Source of the DNA: DATCKG01 sp036562385
Lineage (GTDB): Bacteria; Bacillota; Sulfobacillia; Symbiobacteriales; Symbiobacteriaceae
DNA length: 64,000 nt
Direction of reading: 5' to 3'
Assembly: GCA_036562385.1 (NCBI GenBank)
Contig: DATCKG010000048.1
Coordinates: 1-64,000, forward strand
The translations under genes and the position numbers were made by a program. Below are positions 59,848-64,000 of the stretch, one piece after another (the first letter of the stretch is position 1; every line of letters starts with the position of its first letter). The notes beneath the pieces are model-generated. The model was not told the origin of the DNA. It was given only the letters and a program-made list of their open reading frames with translations, and made no database searches.

Positions 59848-61209
59848 TCACCCGCCCACGGCCTCGGCCACGCAGGCCGCTTCCAGCAGGTCGAAGGCTT
59901 CGTGGACCTCGGGGTCGGAAATCACCAAAGGCGGCAGAAGGCGGATCACGTTCCCGTAGATCCCGCATTTCACCAGGACCAGCCCGCTTTGCGCGGCCCG
60001 GCGTAGGATGGGAGCGACGTCAAAGGGTTCCCGGGTGGCGCGGCTGACCACAAACTCGGCTCCCACCATGGCCCCCAGTCCCCGGACGTCGCCCACCTGA
60101 AAGCGGGCGCCCGGCAAAGCGGCCAGCCGCTCGCCGAGGTCCGCAAACCGCCGGCGGAAGAGCGCTCCCAGTTCCCGGGCCCGGTCCAGGAGCCGTTCCT
60201 CCTCCAGGATATCCAGTACCGCGTGGGCAGCATCGCAGGCCACGGGGTTGCCCACGTACGTGCCGCCGATGGCGCCCGGGCCGGGGGCATCCATTACCTC
60301 CTGCCGGCCGATCACGGCGGAAAGCGGCAGGCCCGCGGCCAGGGACTTGCCGGCGCAGATCAGATCCGGTTCGATCCCCAACTGTTCCGAGGCGAAGAAG
60401 GTACCGGTGCGGCCGCAGCCGGTCTGGACCTCATCGGCGATCAGCAGCACTCCGTGACGGCGGGCAATCTCCTGCACCCGCTGCAGGTAGGCGGCCGGCA
60501 GGGGCACAAAGCCGCCCTCCCCCTGGACCGGCTCCAGGATGATGGCTGCGCAGTCGTCAGGGGAGACCATGGTCACAAAGGCCCGCTCGAGGGCATCGGC
60601 ACAAAAGCGGATGTATTCCTCCTCCCCCATCCCCTCCGGCCGCCGGTACAGATAAGGAGCCGGAACCCGATAGACCTCCTGGGCCAGGGGGCCCAGCCCC
60701 TTCTTGTAGGGCCTGACTTTGGAGGTAAGGGCCAGCGCCATGGCAGTGCGGCCGTGGAAGGCCCCCTCCAGGGCAATCACCGCCGGCCGGCCGGTGTAGC
60801 AGCGGGCGATCTTGATCGCATTCTCCACCGCTTCGGCCCCCGAGTTAAAGAAGGCGGCCTTCTTGGGGAAGGGGCCGGGAGCCAGGGCCGCCAACCGCTC
60901 TGCAAGGCGGATGTACGACTCATACATCACAACGGAAAAGTCCGTGTGGGTAAAGCGGGCAGCGCTCTCCTGAATGGCCCGGACCACCCGGGGGTGGGAG
61001 TGGCCCACGTTCATGCAGCCAACCCCTCCGGCCAGGTCAATCAGCACGTTGCCGTCCACGTCGGTCAGCAAGGCGCCCCGGGCCTCCCGAACGGCTACAG
61101 GCACGTGAACCGCGAAGGCGTCGGCCACCGCCCGCTCCTTGCGGGCCATCAGCTCCCGGGAGGCAGGACCGGGAATGCCGGTGGTCAGCCGGACGAACTT
61201 GGTGGTCAC
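59848..61209 (-). CDS. gabT: 4-aminobutyrate aminotransferase (GabT type)
   Basis: A 453-residue class III PLP aminotransferase. It has NSGAEAVENAIKIARCYTG, EGAFHGRTAMALALTSK, EPVQGEGGFVPLP, IADEVQTGCGRTG and the PLP lysine in CAGKSLAAGLPLSAVIG. Full length and these blocks match bacterial GABA aminotransferases. It is clearly different from the aminotransferase half of the fusion at the left of the window. GTG start follows AAGGAGGAAG. It would convert 4-aminobutyrate or a similar omega-amino acid to the semialdehyde. Confidence 0.88.
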   Translation of the reverse strand: MTTKFVRLTTGIPGPASRELMARKERAVADAFAVHVPVAVREARGALLTDVDGNVLIDLAGGVGCMNVGHSHPRVVRAIQESAARFTHTDFSVVMYESYIRLAERLAALAPGPFPKKAAFFNSGAEAVENAIKIARCYTGRPAVIALEGAFHGRTAMALALTSKVRPYKKGLGPLAQEVYRVPAPYLYRRPEGMGEEEYIRFCADALERAFVTMVSPDDCAAIILEPVQGEGGFVPLPAAYLQRVQEIARRHGVLLIADEVQTGCGRTGTFFASEQLGIEPDLICAGKSLAAGLPLSAVIGRQEVMDAPGPGAIGGTYVGNPVACDAAHAVLDILEEERLLDRARELGALFRRRFADLGERLAALPGARFQVGDVRGLGAMVGAEFVVSRATREPFDVAPILRRAAQSGLVLVKCGIYGNVIRLLPPLVISDPEVHEAFDLLEAACVAEAVGG

Positions 61210-61275
61210 CGCGTTCTTCCTCCTTTCGGAGCAGCGTCACCGCTTTACTGTATGCGGAAGGGCGCGGCCTGACAG

Positions 61276-61301
61276 AAAAAGCGGGGGCCTGTCGCCCCCG
61301 C
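61276..61301 (-). terminator. Terminator of the THEP1-type gene
   Basis: Leftward stem GCGGGGGC / GCCCCCGC followed by TTTTTCTG, 16 bp past the NTPase stop. Confidence 0.75.
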
Positions 61302-61316
61302 ACAGCTTGGCTCGTT

Positions 61317-61856
61317 TCACCCGATCAGCATCCACGGCAGCAGGCCCTGGAAGAGGTGCTGCCGGTTTTCCCGGGTCACTTCCAGGAGCCGGATCCCCGG
61401 CAGGGTCCGAATCTCTTCCAGGAAGGGGTCCGGCGCCCCGGAAATGGCTCCCAGCACCCGGTTCGGGGCACAGAGACACCGGAGAACAGCGTCCCGGAAC
61501 GCCGGCGAGAGGATCTGGATGGGGCCGATCTCGTCGATCAAGACCAGGCCGCCTTCGTGCATGGCCGCGTCCAACGCCCGGACGCAGAGGTCCAACCCCG
61601 CCGGATCCACCCCGTACCGACCGCTGCGCAGGTCGGAGGGCAGGTCCGTCCGGGCCAGCGTTGCCCGCTGGACCACCCGCAGGGGTTCCCCGGGGGAGTG
61701 CCAGACCGCCTGGGCCTCGAAGCCGATCCGGCGCCCGTCGGGACCGACCAGGGGCACGGAGAGGCAGCCACCGGCGTTGCCGGGGTACTGCTCCGCCAGC
61801 CGGCGGATCAGTGTTGACTTCCCGCAGCGCGGGACTCCCATCAGCAGCAGCTTCAT
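61317..61856 (-). CDS. THEP1-type nucleoside-triphosphatase
   Basis: A 179-residue P-loop NTPase. Walker A is MGVPRCGKSTLIRRL at the N-terminus; the Walker B-like strand is GGLVLIDEIGPIQILSPAF near residue 108; LLEVTRENRQHLFQGLLPWM ends it. This is the layout of THEP1/NTPase_1 (PF03266). ATG 61856 has AGGAGGATGG upstream. The family hydrolyses NTPs in vitro; the cellular role is unclear. Confidence 0.75.
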   Translation of the reverse strand: MKLLLMGVPRCGKSTLIRRLAEQYPGNAGGCLSVPLVGPDGRRIGFEAQAVWHSPGEPLRVVQRATLARTDLPSDLRSGRYGVDPAGLDLCVRALDAAMHEGGLVLIDEIGPIQILSPAFRDAVLRCLCAPNRVLGAISGAPDPFLEEIRTLPGIRLLEVTRENRQHLFQGLLPWMLIG

Positions 61857-61930
61857 GGGAACCATCCTCCTGCCCAAAATCCGCCTGGTGAAGCAGGACG
61901 CCGGGGCCGCCCCCGTCGAAAAAATCTGCC

Positions 61931-62506
61931 TCAGCCTGCGTAGGTGCCCCGCAGGTCCAGCACGTCGGCCGCTTCCTTCAGGGCCTCAATCACAAACGCA
62001 ATATGCTCGTCCAGGGGTACCCCCAGTTCCTCGGCGCCCCGGATCACATCTTCCCGGTTGACGCCTGCGGCAAACCGCTTGTCCTTGAACTTCTTCTTGA
62101 CCGCTTGCACGTCCACTTCAAAGATGGACTTGTTGGGCCGGACCAGAGCTGTGGCGATCACCAGACCTGACAGTTCGTCCACCGCATACAGTACCTTGTC
62201 CCGCAGAGACTTGCGGGGATACCGGTCCTGCAGGTAATTGGCATGGGAGCAAATGGTGTACCGGATATCCTCCGGCACGCCCCGGGCCGCCAGGATGCGC
62301 TCGCCCTGCAGCGGATGGTCCGGGGGATCCGGCCACCGCTCGTAATCGAAGTCGTGCAGAAGCCCGATCAGCCCCCACGTCTCCTCATCTTCGCCGTACT
62401 TTCTCGCATAGGCGCGCATGCAGGCCTCCACTGCCAGAGCGTGGTGAATCAGCCGCGGATTCTTAGTATACTCGTTTAGCAGTTCCCAAGCTTCTTCGCG
62501 TGTCAC
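61931..62506 (-). CDS. HD-domain (HDIG-type) protein
   Basis: A 191-residue HD-superfamily protein. The metal site is formed by NPRLIHHALAVEACMRAYA (His), LIGLLHDFDYERWPDPPDH (HD) and the following DHPLQGERILAARG. Such proteins are phosphohydrolases acting on nucleotides or phosphonates. GTG start; the RBS is weak. It is divergent from the cobalamin adenosyltransferase gene. Confidence 0.8.
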   Translation of the reverse strand: MTREEAWELLNEYTKNPRLIHHALAVEACMRAYARKYGEDEETWGLIGLLHDFDYERWPDPPDHPLQGERILAARGVPEDIRYTICSHANYLQDRYPRKSLRDKVLYAVDELSGLVIATALVRPNKSIFEVDVQAVKKKFKDKRFAAGVNREDVIRGAEELGVPLDEHIAFVIEALKEAADVLDLRGTYAG

Positions 62507-62601
62507 CGATAACCCCCCCTATGCCATTCATGATAATAAACTTCTGATCCTGCCGCTATTTCCTGCCACATCGGCAGATAACAGTTCAGAGGTGAAGGGA
62601 C

Positions 62602-63162
62602 TTGAAGATTTACACACGGAGGGGCGATGCCGGCCAGACCAGCCTGCGCTGGGGCGAGCGCATCGCCAAGGATGCGCCGCGAGTTGAGGCCTACGGCACT
62701 GTCGACGAAGCCAACGCCCTGCTGGGCATGGCACTGGCGACCCTGCCCCGGGAAAACGCCGAACCGCTCCGCTCGATCTTGACCCGGATCCAGCGGGAGC
62801 TCTTTGACCTGGGAGCCGACCTGGCCTGCCCGCCCAACCGGCAACAGGGCGAACAACTGCGGATCCGGGAGGAGATGGTGGAGGCGCTGGAACAGGACAT
62901 CGACGCCCTGGACGCGAACTTGCCTCCGCTGAAGCGCTTCATCCTGCCCGGCGGCTCCCCGGCGGCCGCGGCCCTGCACGCCGCCCGAACAGTGGTACGC
63001 CGGGCCGAACGCCGGGTGGTGACCCTGGCAGCCGCGGAGGAGGTGGACGGCGTCCTGCTCAAGTACCTGAACCGCCTGTCGGATCTCCTGTTCGTAGCGG
63101 CCCGGGAAGCCAACCGGCTGGCCGGAGTGCCGGACGTGGAGGTCGTATGGCCGCAAGGATGA
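62602..63162 (+). CDS. Cob(I)alamin adenosyltransferase, PduO type
   Basis: A 186-residue ATP:corrinoid adenosyltransferase. The ATP site is at the N-terminus, KIYTRRGDAGQTSLRWGERI, followed by RVEAYGTVDEANALLG; FILPGGSPAAAALHAARTVV and RRAERRVVTL are typical, and YLNRLSDLLFVAAREAN near the end completes the trimer helix. TTG start follows GAGGTGAAGGGA. It makes adenosylcobalamin for mutases or diol dehydratases. No cobalamin riboswitch is seen before it. Confidence 0.92.
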   Translation: MKIYTRRGDAGQTSLRWGERIAKDAPRVEAYGTVDEANALLGMALATLPRENAEPLRSILTRIQRELFDLGADLACPPNRQQGEQLRIREEMVEALEQDIDALDANLPPLKRFILPGGSPAAAALHAARTVVRRAERRVVTLAAAEEVDGVLLKYLNRLSDLLFVAAREANRLAGVPDVEVVWPQG

Positions 63163-63221
63163 CCCGGCCGCGGCAGAAGACCGGCATTCAGGGACCCCCG
63201 GCAGGGACCGTTCGAAGGGCC

Positions 63222-63257
63222 GCCCGCCCCGTTTGTCAATCGGCGAACGGGGCGGGC
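63222..63257 (+). terminator. Terminator of the adenosyltransferase gene
   Basis: A perfect 12-bp stem GCCCGCCCCGTT / AACGGGGCGGGC with a 12-base loop, 60 bp past the gene; the trailing TGATCATT is moderately T-rich. Confidence 0.65.
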
Positions 63258-63319
63258 TGATCATTTACGCGCTCTCACATTCCCTTACAGGGAGCCACCG
63301 CTGCCGTACCGAATTGATT

Positions 63320-63444
63320 TTGTGTCGGTCGACACGGCAAGAACCGTGGGGGTTCGAAGGGCGCGGCCGGCCGGCGATCGTCATGTTCCTGCTGATGAGC
63401 CCGTAGCTCATCGAGGGGCTGACGACAGAGGCCATCACGTGATG
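63320..63444 (+). promoter_or_regulatory. Hairpin-rich leader before the HAD gene
   Basis: Several stems follow one another: GTGTC / GACAC, GAACC / GGTTC, TCGTCA / TGACGA enclosing GATGAGC / GCTCATC, and the 12-bp perfect palindrome CATCACGTGATG at 63433-63444 directly before the Shine-Dalgarno. Such a leader may carry operators or an RNA switch. I match it to no known class. Confidence 0.35.
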
Positions 63445-63460
63445 TTGAGGTGAAGCCGAA

Positions 63461-64000
63461 TTGGCGCTGATCTCTTTCGATCTGGACGGTGTGCTGTGCC
63501 GGAACCCCTTTCAAAGCAAGCGGCCGGATGGTGTCTTCGGCCACATCCGGAAGGAGCTGGCCCCCTTTACCGGGCTGACGGGGCCCGAGGCGGAGGAAGC
63601 CGCCCTCCGGATGGTCCTGGAAGAGCACCGTAACCGCCTGATGGCGGGAAAGATGGTGGATTGCTTTGACTGGGATGATATCGTCGCCACGGTGGGCAAG
63701 CGGCTGGGCTACACCGGCCAGATGGACGTGGCGGCGCTGGTGACCCATTACGCACAGAACCCGGACCTCTGCTACGGCTACCCGGGAGCGGAGGCCTGCC
63801 TGCAGGCGCTGACCGATGCGGGCCACACGCTGGTGGCGGTGACCAACGGGTTTCGTCGCTACCAGGAACCGGTCCTCAGGCAACTGGGCCTGCTGCCGTA
63901 TTTCCGGGCCCTGATCTGCCCCGACATGGTGGGAGCAGCCAAACCCGAAAGACCGATTTTTGAGGCGGCAGCGGCCTACGGCGGCCCGCCCCGGATCCAC
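63461..64000 (+). CDS. HAD-superfamily hydrolase, cut by window end
   Basis: The first 180 residues of a HAD-type hydrolase. Motif I is ISFDLDGVLCRNPF at the N-terminus, motif II is VAVTNGFRRYQEPVL near residue 125, and motif III begins with AAKPERPIFEAAAA near 160. A helical cap lies between I and II. TTG 63461 has GAGGTGA seven bases upstream. The C-terminal acidic motif IV would lie beyond the window. Substrate is unknown. Confidence 0.78.
   Translation, partial: MALISFDLDGVLCRNPFQSKRPDGVFGHIRKELAPFTGLTGPEAEEAALRMVLEEHRNRLMAGKMVDCFDWDDIVATVGKRLGYTGQMDVAALVTHYAQNPDLCYGYPGAEACLQALTDAGHTLVAVTNGFRRYQEPVLRQLGLLPYFRALICPDMVGAAKPERPIFEAAAAYGGPPRIH

Noticed and set aside
63345..63365. tRNA-like GGTTCGAA
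   Set aside because: The flanking bases cannot form a T stem, and no acceptor, D or anticodon arm fits around it.
63390..63420. Hammerhead-ribozyme-like CTGATGAG
   Set aside because: The matching CGAAA core strand and cleavage site are missing; it is a simple GATGAGC/GCTCATC hairpin.

Overview
The window is about 64 kb of GC-rich, gene-dense bacterial DNA with short intergenic gaps, many GTG and TTG starts and strong GGAGG-type ribosome binding sites. Sporulation-associated genes (SpoVR, YhbH, a GerW/YtfJ-type protein with its DUF2953 partner, a SpoIID-like secreted protein) and lipoproteins typical of Gram-positives point to an endospore-forming, high-GC Firmicute. A Symbiobacterium-like or related clostridial lineage is my best inference; no rRNA or tRNA is present to settle it. 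I found no CRISPR array, insertion sequence or prophage.

1-4.9 kb: a scrambled left edge (a UvrD-type helicase piece abutting an oppositely oriented DnaE C-terminal piece), then a leftward three-gene operon: an HTH regulator, a quinate-dehydrogenase-like protein and an 875-residue aminotransferase/acyl-reductase fusion, driven by a promoter with two TGTGCACA palindromes. 5.1-14.8 kb: a glycine-rich repeat protein, a Cof-type HAD phosphatase, a complete phosphate module (pstS, phoP, phoR, pstC, pstA, pstB, phoU) with two 11-bp-phased Pho boxes, a LysR regulator and a LysM protein. 14.8-26.6 kb: oligoendopeptidase F, two-subunit class I fumarase, the yhbH-spoVR sporulation pair, a beta-propeller lacking its N-terminus, an orphan zinc-ribbon mini-gene, a PgpA-family phosphatase and the replicative polymerase DnaE.

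26.7-34.9 kb: a leftward sugar operon (lacI, solute-binding lipoprotein, two permeases, Gfo/Idh/MocA oxidoreductase, two GH130 phosphorylases) preceded by a palindromic operator, then a divergent TipA-like MerR gene with a 19-bp-spacer promoter. 35-46.9 kb: an unusually structured, probably non-coding 480-bp stretch, then ydcF-like, AlkA-like glycosylase, PH-domain protein, nitroreductase, thioredoxin-like membrane protein, Nudix hydrolase, a 1,091-residue M14 peptidase, a ROK sugar kinase, and an ECF sigma/anti-sigma pair coupled to the DUF2953 and GerW genes. 46.9-54.7 kb (all leftward): acyl-CoA dehydrogenase, a membrane FeS electron-transfer oxidoreductase and an MBL hydrolase (beta-oxidation electrons to the quinone pool); a broken LD-carboxypeptidase; and a set of secreted proteins (SpoIID-like, cupredoxin-like lipoprotein, CarboxypepD_reg-like, glycine-rich).

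54.8-59.8 kb: a PTS-linked dihydroxyacetone kinase operon (dhaK, dhaL, dhaM, HPr) behind a near-consensus sigma-54 promoter and next to an activator in which an HPr domain is fused to PAS, AAA+ and Fis-type HTH domains; an ACP-like protein without the phosphopantetheine serine follows. 59.8-64 kb: a GabT-type aminotransferase, a THEP1-type NTPase, an HD-domain protein, a PduO-type cobalamin adenosyltransferase, and a HAD hydrolase cut by the window end behind a hairpin-rich leader.

The most interesting leads are the aminotransferase-reductase fusion with its regulator, the HPr-containing sigma-54 activator and its dha promoter, the nested RNA-like structures upstream of the ydcF-like gene, and the secreted spore- or envelope-like gene set containing a cupredoxin fold without copper ligands.
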